From Gastranaerophilus sp944325835 (GTDB lineage Bacteria; Cyanobacteriota; Vampirovibrionia; Gastranaerophilales; Gastranaerophilaceae), in assembly GCA_963931575.1 (NCBI GenBank), contig OZ007029.1:496001-560000 (forward strand): a DNA stretch of 64,000 nucleotides, in the 5' to 3' direction. Made by a program: the position numbers and the translations under genes. The stretch's first letter is position 1. Each line of letters opens with the position of its first letter. The notes under the pieces were generated by a model. The model saw only the letters and a program-made list of their open reading frames with translations, did no database searches and was not told where the DNA came from. This document shows, piece after piece, positions 44,003-51,767 of the stretch.

Positions 44003-44672
44003 AAATTGCCTCTAATCCGTTTTTGATAAATTCTATTTGTTCAGCGCCCTTCTCTACAGTTCCGATAACCTTTACACCGCATAAATTCTCAATAACTTTT
44101 CTGTTATCTTTATGCATAAAATTGTCCGGTTCAAAGTTATTGAGAATAATTCCTTTGATATTTAACCCAAGACGTTTTATAAAATCAACGGTCAAAAAAG
44201 TGTTGTTTATTGTTCCGAGTCCACCGTCTGCAACCACGAGGATATTAAGTGAGAGTGCTTTGGGTATATCGTAGATAAAAAGATTTTCTTCCAGATTTAA
44301 CGGGCAAATTATTCCGCCTGCGCCCTCAACAACGGTGAATTCATTTTTATTCGCTGCAAGAGCAAAATCCTCAGCTATTTTACCTATTGCAATCGGGCGG
44401 CCTTCAATTTCTGCTGCAAGGTGTGGTGATACTGCCGGCTTAAAAAGATATGACACTCTATCCAGTGAATTTCCGCCCAGCCCTGCCGTTTTTGTGACGT
44501 GTTCCGCGTCGCCTGCTATAACTTTATCGTTTTCCACCAGAGCACCGCTTAAAACCGGTTTGTAGTAGCCGCAATTTATTCCGTTTTCGCGAATCTGCTT
44601 TACCAGTAAGCCGCTTATGTAAGTTTTCCCTACATCGGTTCCCGTTGCAGTTATGAATATCCCTTTTTTCAT
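43995..44672 (-). CDS. bioD: Dethiobiotin synthase
   Basis: The start is placed at the ATG at 44672 because AGGAGA lies 7 nt upstream and the protein then opens with the P-loop MKKGIFITATGTDVGKTY; the longer frame to 44726 is less likely. 225 aa. It forms dethiobiotin from DAPA, CO2 and ATP. YYKPVLSG and VVEGAGGIICPL are conserved. The bioD-bioA pair lacks bioB, bioF and bioC in this window. Confidence 0.93.
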   Translation of the reverse strand: MKKGIFITATGTDVGKTYISGLLVKQIRENGINCGYYKPVLSGALVENDKVIAGDAEHVTKTAGLGGNSLDRVSYLFKPAVSPHLAAEIEGRPIAIGKIAEDFALAANKNEFTVVEGAGGIICPLNLEENLFIYDIPKALSLNILVVADGGLGTINNTFLTVDFIKRLGLNIKGIILNNFEPDNFMHKDNRKVIENLCGVKVIGTVEKGAEQIEFIKNGLEAIYE

Positions 44673-44715
44673 ATCTATTTTCTCCTGTAACACTCTCATT
44701 CTAATCCCGCCTGTC

Positions 44716-44752
44716 AAAAAACGCAAGAATAATTTATATTCTTGCGTTTTTG
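44716..44752. terminator. Strong hairpin between tpsB and bioD
   Basis: AAAAACGCAAGAAT / ATTCTTGCGTTTTT with a short AT loop is a bidirectional terminator. It is separated from the tpsB stop (44920) by ~165 nt of palindromic element. Confidence 0.88.
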
Positions 44753-44759
44753 TTCATTC

Positions 44760-44919
44760 GCTATACTTTCGTTCCGCTCATAACGGCGGTGTCGTAATGC
44801 TCGCCTGCTTGTCACGCTGTCTTGCTCAACTCGCGGAGAATGTACCTTCGGACTAACGTCCTCCGCACTCCGCTCGTTCGCGCTCCCGCGTGCCAACACC
44901 GCGAGCACCGGCTGACGCT
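44760..44919. repeat. Palindromic intergenic element between tpsB and its terminator
   Basis: It contains CTTGCTCAACTCGCGGAG ... CTCCGCACTCCGCTCGTTCG, the same frame as CTTGCTCGACTCGCG ... CTCGCTCGCGCAG in the pilin leaders (copies 1, 2 and 4) but with a different inner hairpin. Further short palindromes surround it (GCGGTGTCG / CACCGCG). No gene. Confidence 0.6.
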
Positions 44920-46833
44920 TTATAGTGCCGATCCCGGTACGTCAAAGAAGTAATCGTAGTGACGTACGTCAGGGTAGTTGTTGGCTGGTCCAGGCGCAGG
45001 TGCCGGTTTTGCTTCTACGTGTTTTTCCTCAACAACTTCTTTTGTACTTCTGTTTTTCAACAGTGCATCAATATCAGGTGCTAACGTTAATTCAAAGTGG
45101 AAACGTCCGCCTCTCATTGCTGTTTCATATCTGTTGTGGATTAACGGGAAGCCCCAGTATAGACGGCCGGTTAAGCTGCCCGGAAGTTGGACTCTAAGAC
45201 CCATACCGACTGATGCTAGGAAGTAGCTTCCGTCATAGTAATCTTCTGCGTGGCGAGGGAAAATACCTGCGTGATCCGCAAAGATTGCACCTTTAACAAC
45301 TCTGCCTAAGAACGGTATTCTTTCGTCGCTGCCCGGTTTTTTGATTGAACTTGGCAGAATCGGGAATATTAATTCACCGCTTAAGAAGTAACCGCTCTTA
45401 CCTATCATGATACCTTCGTTGTAACCTCTAACAGTGAACAAACCACCGGATTGGATTTGATCGAGGTACGGAATATATTTGTTTTGAGGTATAACCTGAT
45501 AGTTACCTCTCAATTGACCGATTATACCGTGCGAGAAGTCATGTAATCTTGTAACGCTACCGCTGTATTTAAAGTAGTTTGAAACGCTGTCGATAATCGG
45601 GAATGCATAGTAAGCAGTCTGGTTCAAATACCAAATACCGCGTTTTGTATCTTTACGTAAGTTCAATGCGATTTCAGCACTCGTAATATTATCTGTTGTA
45701 TGGAATAAATCGTCTAAATAACTTACTCTTGCGCGTTTATAGTTCAATGCTGCGTAAGATTTCAATTCAAAATCAGGTTTTCTTATTAACGGTTGTGAAT
45801 AGTACAGGGAATATTGATAACCGTGGCTTCTGATATCTAGCGGTGTGTATGCACCGTATTTTACTTTCGCAAATGTTGAAGTGAATAAGAAACCCACACG
45901 ACCGTCTTTTTTATTGACAGGGAAGTTATAATCAAAGAACGGGCTGGTTGCGCCGCCGCTTAAATATGTACCGATGGACAACTTATCTCTGTTTTTGAAC
46001 AAGCTGTCAGCGTAAATCATCGCGCCGCCTCTGATACGACCGGTTGAATAACGGCCTGCGTTATCCATTACACCAACGAGGTGGAACGGGAATTTTTCTT
46101 CCGCTTTGAGTTCAATATCGGTTGTTCCAGGGGTAGTACCGGCTTTCAGATTGGCTTTCAAGCTTACGCCTTCATTGTATCTGTTGAAGCTTACAACATC
46201 TTTTTCAAGTTCAACAATATCAAATACAGAATCCTGTTCCTGCGCTACACGGTCGGTAATGTATTTGGTTCTTGTCCATTTATTGCCCTCAACGGTAACA
46301 TTCCCGACTTTACTTTCGATTAAGCCTATACGGATATTTCCGCCTGTAATGGTTTGTTCCGGAAGATATGCTCTTGCTGTTACAAAACCTTTTGTTGCAT
46401 ATAAGCGGTTAATTTCATTTACAACCTGTTGAATTTCCGCAATGGTAACGTTTCTGCCTTCAAGTTTTGAAATAATAGCGTTGATTTCATCCGGAGATAG
46501 GATTTCGGAATTATCAATTGTAACTGTGCCTATGTAAACACTATTGTCGCTTTGAATTTGGGAAACACCGGCATTCATAGAATTGTCAGGGGTCGTATTA
46601 TCCTCCACCGCAGGGGTTTGCTCGTTATACCTTTGTTCATAATCCTGACGTACGTAATTCTCATATCTTTTTGAATCCAGATTACTTGCATCGTGAAGCT
46701 GATTTAAACCTGATTCCTGTTGTAACGTAAATCCATTAGGGTTATATGCAGCTAATGCGCCATTCGCACTAAATGCTATCATTGAAATCGAAAGCATTAG
46801 TTTGAAGAAATCTTTTAATATTTTATTATCCAT
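44920..46833 (-). CDS. TpsB/ShlB-family two-partner secretion outer-membrane transporter
   Basis: The protein has 637 aa. The signal peptide (FFKLMLSISMIAFSANGALA) is followed by two POTRA domains: VYIGTVTIDNSEILSPDEI ... KGFVTARAYLPEQ, and GNVTVEGNKWTRTKYITDR ... NRYNEGVSLKANL. The 16-strand barrel includes FTVRGYNEGIMIGKSGYF (the conserved VRGY motif of loop 6) and ends at FHFELTLAPDI. A C-terminal extension of ~45 residues with charged and Pro-rich sequence (EEKHVEAKPAPAPGPA) is unusual. It shows the cell has an outer membrane. No TpsA exoprotein is in the window. Confidence 0.92.
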   Translation of the reverse strand: MDNKILKDFFKLMLSISMIAFSANGALAAYNPNGFTLQQESGLNQLHDASNLDSKRYENYVRQDYEQRYNEQTPAVEDNTTPDNSMNAGVSQIQSDNSVYIGTVTIDNSEILSPDEINAIISKLEGRNVTIAEIQQVVNEINRLYATKGFVTARAYLPEQTITGGNIRIGLIESKVGNVTVEGNKWTRTKYITDRVAQEQDSVFDIVELEKDVVSFNRYNEGVSLKANLKAGTTPGTTDIELKAEEKFPFHLVGVMDNAGRYSTGRIRGGAMIYADSLFKNRDKLSIGTYLSGGATSPFFDYNFPVNKKDGRVGFLFTSTFAKVKYGAYTPLDIRSHGYQYSLYYSQPLIRKPDFELKSYAALNYKRARVSYLDDLFHTTDNITSAEIALNLRKDTKRGIWYLNQTAYYAFPIIDSVSNYFKYSGSVTRLHDFSHGIIGQLRGNYQVIPQNKYIPYLDQIQSGGLFTVRGYNEGIMIGKSGYFLSGELIFPILPSSIKKPGSDERIPFLGRVVKGAIFADHAGIFPRHAEDYYDGSYFLASVGMGLRVQLPGSLTGRLYWGFPLIHNRYETAMRGGRFHFELTLAPDIDALLKNRSTKEVVEEKHVEAKPAPAPGPANNYPDVRHYDYFFDVPGSAL

Positions 46834-47122
46834 CTTATTACCTATCTTCCAAAACTATGAATACTATATATCTTTACAAATAAAGTCAAAACATGAATAA
46901 ATTTTTAACTTTTTTTGCAAAGAATTTACAAAAATTTACCTAGTATATTTTTAGTATATACCAATTATGCACTTTTTCTCGGCAAAAATCAATCATGAAT
47001 TTAATAATTTTTACAAAAATAAACTAATTGATGTAGTCATATTTTTCTAACATTTCTTTAACAGAAATCTAACATTTTTTTCTTAGCATCAAAATGTATA
47101 CTAGCGTAAAAGGGAATTATTT
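46834..47122. other. AT-rich intergenic region between divergent tpsB and GT gene
   Basis: 289 bp with no ORF. It holds the upstream regions of both divergent genes; I see no repeat, riboswitch or clear inverted repeat, only several AT-rich -10-like hexamers (TATACT, TATATT). AAAGGGAA precedes the ATG at 47123. Confidence 0.6.
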
Positions 47123-48562
47123 ATGAATAACTGGAAAAATTTGTTTAGCTGTACGCCGGAAAAATACTATTTGATAACTCTAATACTACTTTGTCTGATA
47201 TTTTTGTTCGCGGGAATATGGTCGTATCCGCTTCTTGATGTGGATGAAACAAGATATGCCGTTATGTCGCGGGATTTGATTAATTCCGGAAACTGGAATT
47301 TATTATTTGTAAACGGTGTTCCGTTTATTGAAAAACCGCCGTTATACTTCTGGCTTACTGCAATATCTATAAAATTATTCGACTTTAATGAATTTGCCGT
47401 AAGGCTTCCAGTCGGACTTCTGGCTGCGCTTACCGTTGTCGCAACATATTTTACCGGCAGGAAAATCCAAAATGCTAAGTTCGGATTTTATAGCGCAATT
47501 ATATTGCTTTGCAGCGCATTTTTTATAATGCTTGCGCACGTGGCCATTTTGGATATGGTGTTTACTGCATTTTGTACGCTGGCAATATATTGTGGAATTA
47601 TGACGGATTATTCTGAGAAAAAAGGTATCTTCTGGCATTTGTTTTATATTAATGCAGCACTGGCATTTCTGGCAAAAGGGCTTTTGGGACTGATTATTCC
47701 TATGTGTGTGGTCGGAATTTTCAAAATTATTTTTAAAGGGTTTAAAATGGCGCTTAAAGACTGCTTTAACCCTAAATATTTTATTTCCGGGATGCTGTTG
47801 TTTCTGTTGATTAACTTCCCGTGGCATTATGAAATGTATAAAATTTACGGTAAAAATTTCCTTTATGAATATTTTATTGTTCACCACTTCGCGCGTTTTG
47901 TTAATGCGGAAGTGCTTGGAAAAACCCGTCCATTGCTTTATTTCATTCCGGTAATGATTATTGGATTTCTTCCGTGGACGCCGGTTTTGTTCCTGAGATT
48001 GTTTAAAGCGGTGAAAGAAAACGGCTTCAAAGATAAGTGGGGCTGCTTTTTCTTTTTATATTTTTCATTTATTTTCACACTTTTTTCTTGTGCAAGCGGG
48101 AAACTCCCGACGTATATTCTTCCGGCGTTTCCGGCCTGCGCTTTTCTTTGCGCACAATATCTCTCTGAACTTAAACAAAAATATCTTAATTATGGCGTAG
48201 CAATTATGATTGTCGCAAATATTATTTGTCTTTTCATCGTGTTCCCGCTTATTTATAAAGGCGGTATGAACGAACTCGTTGCATATTCAAAAATTGCACA
48301 AAACGCAAATTCTCACCTGATTTCCTTTAATATGCAGCTGAAACCAAGTCTGCTTCTTAACTACCATGTCGATAAGATTGACTTTATTATAGAAAATGAT
48401 GTTGATAAACTTAAAGATGTATTACTACATCACCCTAAAACCTATCTGATTGTAAGAAATGATAAGTTTAAAAATTCTGATTATAAAACTGTGATACAAA
48501 AAGATTTTTCTCTGGTTAGAAATGATAAAAAATATTCACTTTATGCAAAAAAAGAGTCCTGA
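47123..48562 (+). CDS. ArnT-like GT-C glycosyltransferase (GT83/GT39 type)
   Basis: The protein has 479 aa. The first periplasmic loop has PLLDVDETRYAVMSRDLI, the catalytic acidic motif of ArnT-like undecaprenyl-phosphate-sugar transferases, followed by PFIEKPPLYFWLTA. About eleven transmembrane helices make up the rest, with a small soluble C-terminus. ArnT adds aminoarabinose to lipid A; relatives transfer other sugars, so the substrate is open. Confidence 0.85.
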   Translation: MNNWKNLFSCTPEKYYLITLILLCLIFLFAGIWSYPLLDVDETRYAVMSRDLINSGNWNLLFVNGVPFIEKPPLYFWLTAISIKLFDFNEFAVRLPVGLLAALTVVATYFTGRKIQNAKFGFYSAIILLCSAFFIMLAHVAILDMVFTAFCTLAIYCGIMTDYSEKKGIFWHLFYINAALAFLAKGLLGLIIPMCVVGIFKIIFKGFKMALKDCFNPKYFISGMLLFLLINFPWHYEMYKIYGKNFLYEYFIVHHFARFVNAEVLGKTRPLLYFIPVMIIGFLPWTPVLFLRLFKAVKENGFKDKWGCFFFLYFSFIFTLFSCASGKLPTYILPAFPACAFLCAQYLSELKQKYLNYGVAIMIVANIICLFIVFPLIYKGGMNELVAYSKIAQNANSHLISFNMQLKPSLLLNYHVDKIDFIIENDVDKLKDVLLHHPKTYLIVRNDKFKNSDYKTVIQKDFSLVRNDKKYSLYAKKES

Positions 48563-48583
48563 TAAAGGACTCTTTTTTAATAA
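48548..48583 (+). terminator. Terminator after the ArnT-like gene
   Basis: AAAAAAAGAGTCCT / AGGACTCTTTTTT with a GATAA loop. Confidence 0.92.
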
Positions 48584-48632
48584 ATCAGAACCGATAGCCC
48601 GCCAGACAATTAGAGGTGGCGGTTGCCCCCGC

Positions 48633-49646
48633 CTACCCGAAGGTTTTGAAGGAGGATTCAACGTTCTTTTCAATAACTTTCGTTACGGCATCAAGCTCGT
48701 TGGAGATTGCATCCTGCTCTGTATCTAACTGCTTTAATCTTATCTCTAAATCCTTGTCCTCTGTCTGGATTATTTCTATCTTCGCATTGATTTCTTGTAC
48801 ATCTTTGTCGTATTCTGCTTTGTCATACTCATATTGATTCATAGCATCATTATATGCATCTTCATCTTTTACTGTACTTGTCGTTAAGGAGTACGTCGTT
48901 AAATTCCCGCTTTCATCCTCTATAGTTATATTTATATAACGTCCCGTTGAATCCTGTTCCAAAAACGCAGTGACTCCCTTTAACTCTTCGCTTACCTGTG
49001 CACTGCCCTTTGTATACGCACCTATATACGATACAGATGTATTCGTACTGTCATACGTTGCTCCGTCCAATACAGATTTATTGTAAAACGTCGGAACATA
49101 CGCTCCCGTTGATTCGTTCTTCACATATCTTACCAACCACGTATCTGTTCCGGTTTGGCTGTATTTCTCATTCAATAAATCTATATAATGCTTTTCATCT
49201 TCCAGTAACGCTTTTTTGTTATCATCGGAAAGGCTCGCATAATATGGATCATTTGGATCCGCTACGCCTAACTCCCTTAATGTAGTACTTCCTACATTAT
49301 ATGTACCGTCATCATTCTTTATTATTCTGCTCGGCGTTGACGCTACTATTGCATCATTGTCTGTATAATTCCTTAAATATGAAATAGTATAACTTCCGTC
49401 TGCATGCGCTATCAAACTGGTTAATTGGTTCGTTAACGCTCCGTCACTAAATGAATATATTGTCTTTGTATAATCTTGCACTGAAGGCGGTTGCGGAACA
49501 TTCATCCCCAATAAGTTAGTATAATAACTTGCTGATTGGTTAGATAATGCAGTCCGTTGTTGGTTGATCTGCTGACCTTCATATTCAACGTTTGTCTTTC
49601 TCGCCGTGAGGCCTAAAAACCTCGCCTGGCTCGCTGCCATACCCAT
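48633..49646 (-). CDS. Unknown protein of a duplicated pair, intact copy
   Basis: The protein has 337 aa. AAAGGAA lies nine bases before the ATG at 49646. The N-terminus MGMAASQARFLGLTARK is followed by a Gln/Asn-rich helix (GQQINQQRTALSNQSASYYT), a beta-rich middle (DGSYTISYLRNYT; DGTYNVGSTTLREL) and a coiled-coil C-terminus (INAKIEIIQTEDKDLEIRLK). There is no signal peptide. Almost the same sequence recurs at 53932-55017. The last seven codons encode the same residues (SFKTFG) with different codons in the two copies. Function unknown; self-assembly is conceivable. Confidence 0.65.
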   Translation of the reverse strand: MGMAASQARFLGLTARKTNVEYEGQQINQQRTALSNQSASYYTNLLGMNVPQPPSVQDYTKTIYSFSDGALTNQLTSLIAHADGSYTISYLRNYTDNDAIVASTPSRIIKNDDGTYNVGSTTLRELGVADPNDPYYASLSDDNKKALLEDEKHYIDLLNEKYSQTGTDTWLVRYVKNESTGAYVPTFYNKSVLDGATYDSTNTSVSYIGAYTKGSAQVSEELKGVTAFLEQDSTGRYINITIEDESGNLTTYSLTTSTVKDEDAYNDAMNQYEYDKAEYDKDVQEINAKIEIIQTEDKDLEIRLKQLDTEQDAISNELDAVTKVIEKNVESSFKTFG

Positions 49647-49795
49647 AACAGATGTTCCTTTCGTTCGTTCCCTTCAGTCGCTCTCGACCTTTGTTAGCGA
49701 CTTGTGTTTCCTTCACCATGGTTTATCGGCAGAACGGTTTGAAAACTTTAACATTTGTTTCCTTATTTGTAATATTTCTTTACAAAAACCTCTGA
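48656..49795. repeat. ~1.14-kb direct repeat, copy 1
   Basis: From GGATTCAACGTTC to TTTCTTTACAAAAAC it is nearly identical to 53951-55087, including ~150 bp upstream of the start codon. Scattered substitutions only are visible by eye, plus one single-base difference that shifts the frame in the second copy. Confidence 0.9.
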
Positions 49796-49835
49796 AATCC
49801 TCGTAAACAGGCGGCTTTTATGATATAAATTTCTA

Positions 49836-50426
49836 ATGATTATAAGAGAAACTTTTGATATTAAAGAAATTTATGCTGATATGCAGCTTCAGTTCCCGCC
49901 GGAGGAGTTAAAACCGCTCAAGGAACTGGAAGGCTTGCTTAAAAAAGGTAACTATCGTTTGTTGGAAGCTCTTGAGAACCACATACGTGTCGGTTATGCA
50001 CTGATTGTTGAGTGCAATAATATTATATGGATTGATTATATTGCGATATTAAAGGCGTTTCAGTGTAAGGGGTACGGTCGTAAAATTTTGCAGAAGCTTG
50101 CCGAATTTTATGCTGAACGTGACGGCTGTTATCTGGAAGTCGAAAAACCTGATGAACGAGATGTTAACACATTGCGTCGTATTGAGTTTTATAAAAATTT
50201 AGGGGCTAAAAAGCTTGATGTTGAATATTATTATCCGAATACGCAGGGCGGTCTGGCAATGGATTTATATTTTATTCCTTATGCCAAAATGTATCCGGAA
50301 AATGTACTTGCTGATATTGAGAATGTGTTTGATTTAATTCATAATAAAAACAAAGAAGTTTTAAATAAAATTAGATTATTATGTCCGAGAAAGTTTCGCG
50401 ATAAGGAACGTGAGCGAAACTTTTGA
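49836..50426 (+). CDS. GNAT-like acetyltransferase with repeat-encoded C-terminus
   Basis: The protein has 196 aa. The acetyl-CoA-binding region is YIAILKAFQCKGYGRKILQK (Q/R-x-x-G-x-G/A type), followed by CYLEVEKPDERDVN and RRIEFYKNLGAKK. Typical GNAT folds end near the strand after this. The last ~13 residues (CPRKFRDKERERNF) are encoded by an inserted TCCGAG element. Without it the frame would end NKIRLL-stop at the reconstructed target. TATAAA ends 6 nt before the ATG, so it is probably leaderless. Confidence 0.8.
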   Translation: MIIRETFDIKEIYADMQLQFPPEELKPLKELEGLLKKGNYRLLEALENHIRVGYALIVECNNIIWIDYIAILKAFQCKGYGRKILQKLAEFYAERDGCYLEVEKPDERDVNTLRRIEFYKNLGAKKLDVEYYYPNTQGGLAMDLYFIPYAKMYPENVLADIENVFDLIHNKNKEVLNKIRLLCPRKFRDKERERNF

Positions 50427-50538
50427 GTGGCGTATTAGACAGCACTCTGCCGAGAAAAACAGTCCAGTGAACTGTTTTTCGAGAGGGAAACGCGCGACCC
50501 GCGGTTCAGCGGGGCGGAAGTGGCGGAGAACTGCTTTA
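50387..50538. repeat. TCCGAG-family element, copy 2, with target duplication
   Basis: It runs from TCCGAGAAAGTTTCGCGATA to GCGGAGAACTGCTTT. The left flank ends TTATTATG and the right flank resumes ATTATGATAAGG, so ATTATG is duplicated. The element contains a hairpin AGTTTCGC...GCGAAACT and the palindrome GAAAAACAGTCCAGTGAACTG. It supplies the stop codon of the GNAT gene. Confidence 0.8.
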
Positions 50539-50557
50539 TTATGATAAGGGGAGTTTT

Positions 50558-51115
50558 ATGGACAGCGAAAAGGAAAAGATGTTAAGCGGTCAAATGTATT
50601 TTGCGGGTAATGAGGGCGTGCTTTTTGAGGAACGCTTGAAATGTAAAACATTATGTCAGGAATATAACAATCTTCCTGTTGCAAATTTAGAGGAGCGTAG
50701 GGCGTTTTTAAAGCGAATTCTGGGCTCTGTAAAAGAAAATTATCATATAGAACCTAATTTTTATTGTGATTACGGTTATAATATTTCTGTCGGGGAGAAT
50801 TTTTATTCAAATCACAATCTTGTTATACTGGATCCGGCGCGTGTGACATTCGGGGATAACGTATTTATCGGGCCGAATTGCGGGTTTTATACCGCCGGAC
50901 ATCCGCTGGATGTAGAAACGCGAAATAAAGGGTTAGAATTTGCGTATCCGATAACTGTCGGGAATAACGTATGGTTTGGCGGTAATGTTTCTGTAATGCC
51001 CGGTGTTACAATCGGAGATAATGTTGTAATCGGGGCGGGAAGCGTTGTTACAAAAGATATTCCGTCAAACGTCGTTGCTGTCGGAAATCCTTGTAGAATT
51101 TTGAAATCCATTTAA
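50558..51115 (+). CDS. maa: Maltose/galactoside O-acetyltransferase family protein (left-handed beta-helix)
   Basis: The protein has 185 aa. It begins with the Mac domain (KEKMLSGQMYFAGNE; CQEYNNLP) and continues in hexapeptide repeats (IGPNCGFYTAGHPLD with catalytic His, then ITVGNNVWFGGNVSVMPGV, TIGDNVVIGAGSVVTKDI). It acetylates sugars or related hydroxyls with acetyl-CoA. GGGGAG stands before the ATG. Confidence 0.88.
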   Translation: MDSEKEKMLSGQMYFAGNEGVLFEERLKCKTLCQEYNNLPVANLEERRAFLKRILGSVKENYHIEPNFYCDYGYNISVGENFYSNHNLVILDPARVTFGDNVFIGPNCGFYTAGHPLDVETRNKGLEFAYPITVGNNVWFGGNVSVMPGVTIGDNVVIGAGSVVTKDIPSNVVAVGNPCRILKSI

Positions 51116-51127
51116 ACCCAATAAACT

Positions 51128-51170
51128 AAAGAACCACCTCTTATGAGGTGGTTCTTTGATTTGCCGAAGG
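51128..51170 (+). repeat. tRNA-Leu array: hairpin 1 plus truncated 3' tail
   Basis: AAAGAACCACCTC / GAGGTGGTTCTTT (also the terminator of maa) is followed by GATTTGCCGAAGG, the first bases of the tRNA-Leu gene on this strand (its 3' acceptor end). It is preceded by CAATAAACTAAA, as is hairpin 2. Confidence 0.85.
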
Positions 51171-51347
51171 ACTCTGCGCCTCGCGATGAACGGCACCGTT
51201 CGCAATTCCGGCAAAATTCAACATTTTGCCGTTAATTGCTCAACTGTTCAAAAAGCTTTGCTTTTTTCCTGCCTTCGCTCGGCTTGGTCGAACCTTCCGA
51301 CCAAGCTCCGCTTGGTGTCGGTTCTTTACCCTCAAACTATCAATAAA
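51171..51347. repeat. tRNA-Leu array spacer A
   Basis: ~175 nt of non-coding sequence with nested palindromes (AACGGCACCGTT; AAAAAGCTTTGCTTTTTT; ACCAAGCTCCGCTTGGT). No conserved reading frame. Confidence 0.65.
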
Positions 51348-51396
51348 CTAAAAAGACCACCATTATGGTGGTCTTTTTAGTTTGCCGAAGGTCGGG
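51348..51396 (+). repeat. tRNA-Leu array: hairpin 2 plus second truncated 3' tail
   Basis: CTAAAAAGACCACC ATTAT GGTGGTCTTTTTAG followed by TTTGCCGAAGGTCGGG, matching the tRNA-Leu 3' end for 15-16 nt. Again preceded by CAATAAA. Confidence 0.88.
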
Positions 51397-51556
51397 TGTC
51401 TTGCTCGCTCGCGTGTAACGGCCATTCCGCGTTTTGCTTATGCGCCTCCGGCGCAACTGCAAAAACGCTCCAGCCTCAGCTCGCTCGCGCTCGAACCTGA
51501 AACAAAGCTCACGCTTTGTGGGTTCGCCCGTTGCAACACCAAATCTTTACAAAAAA
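51397..51556. repeat. tRNA-Leu array spacer B (homologous to tRNA-Lys array spacer A)
   Basis: It shares ordered blocks with 6641-6771: TTTTGCTTATG, GCAAAAACGCT-type segment, CTCAGC, GCTCGCGCTCGAACC, CAAATCTTTACAAAAA and AATAAAA. Non-coding. Confidence 0.72.
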
Positions 51557-51557
51557 A

Positions 51558-51590
51558 TAAAACGGGATACCAACAGGTATCCCGTTTTAT
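51558..51590 (-). terminator. Terminator of tRNA-Leu
   Basis: AAAACGGGATACC / GGTATCCCGTTTT with a short loop and T-run on the minus strand, directly after the tRNA. Confidence 0.9.
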
Positions 51591-51591
51591 T

Positions 51592-51677
51592 TGCCGAAGG
51601 TCGGGGTCGAACCGACACGAGGTGTGATCCTCACCAGATTTTGAGTCTGGCACGTCTACCAATTCCATCACTCCGGC
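51592..51677 (-). tRNA. tRNA-Leu (CAA)
   Basis: An 86-nt class II tRNA on the minus strand. Acceptor GCCGGAG pairs with CTTCGGC, the anticodon stem CCAGA/TCTGG holds loop CTCAAAA (anticodon CAA), a long variable arm (TGAGGATCACACCTC region) is present, and the T arm is GTCGG-TTCGACC-CCGAC. CCA is not encoded. Confidence 0.95.
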
Positions 51678-51767
51678 ATGAAGTGCTTCTCTATGTTATA
51701 TCAAACATATTTTTTTTTCAAGTGCTTAATTTTGTGTTATACTTAATTCTAACAAGAGGTATCGGAT

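Noticed and set aside
44714..44908. Small open frames in the tpsB-bioD intergenic region
   Set aside because: They arise from palindromic repeat sequence in either strand and lack start signals.
51128..51677. CRISPR array or integron attC array at the tRNA loci
   Set aside because: Repeats are only tails plus variable hairpins, few in number, with unequal spacers; no Cas genes, integron integrase or attC core sites are seen.
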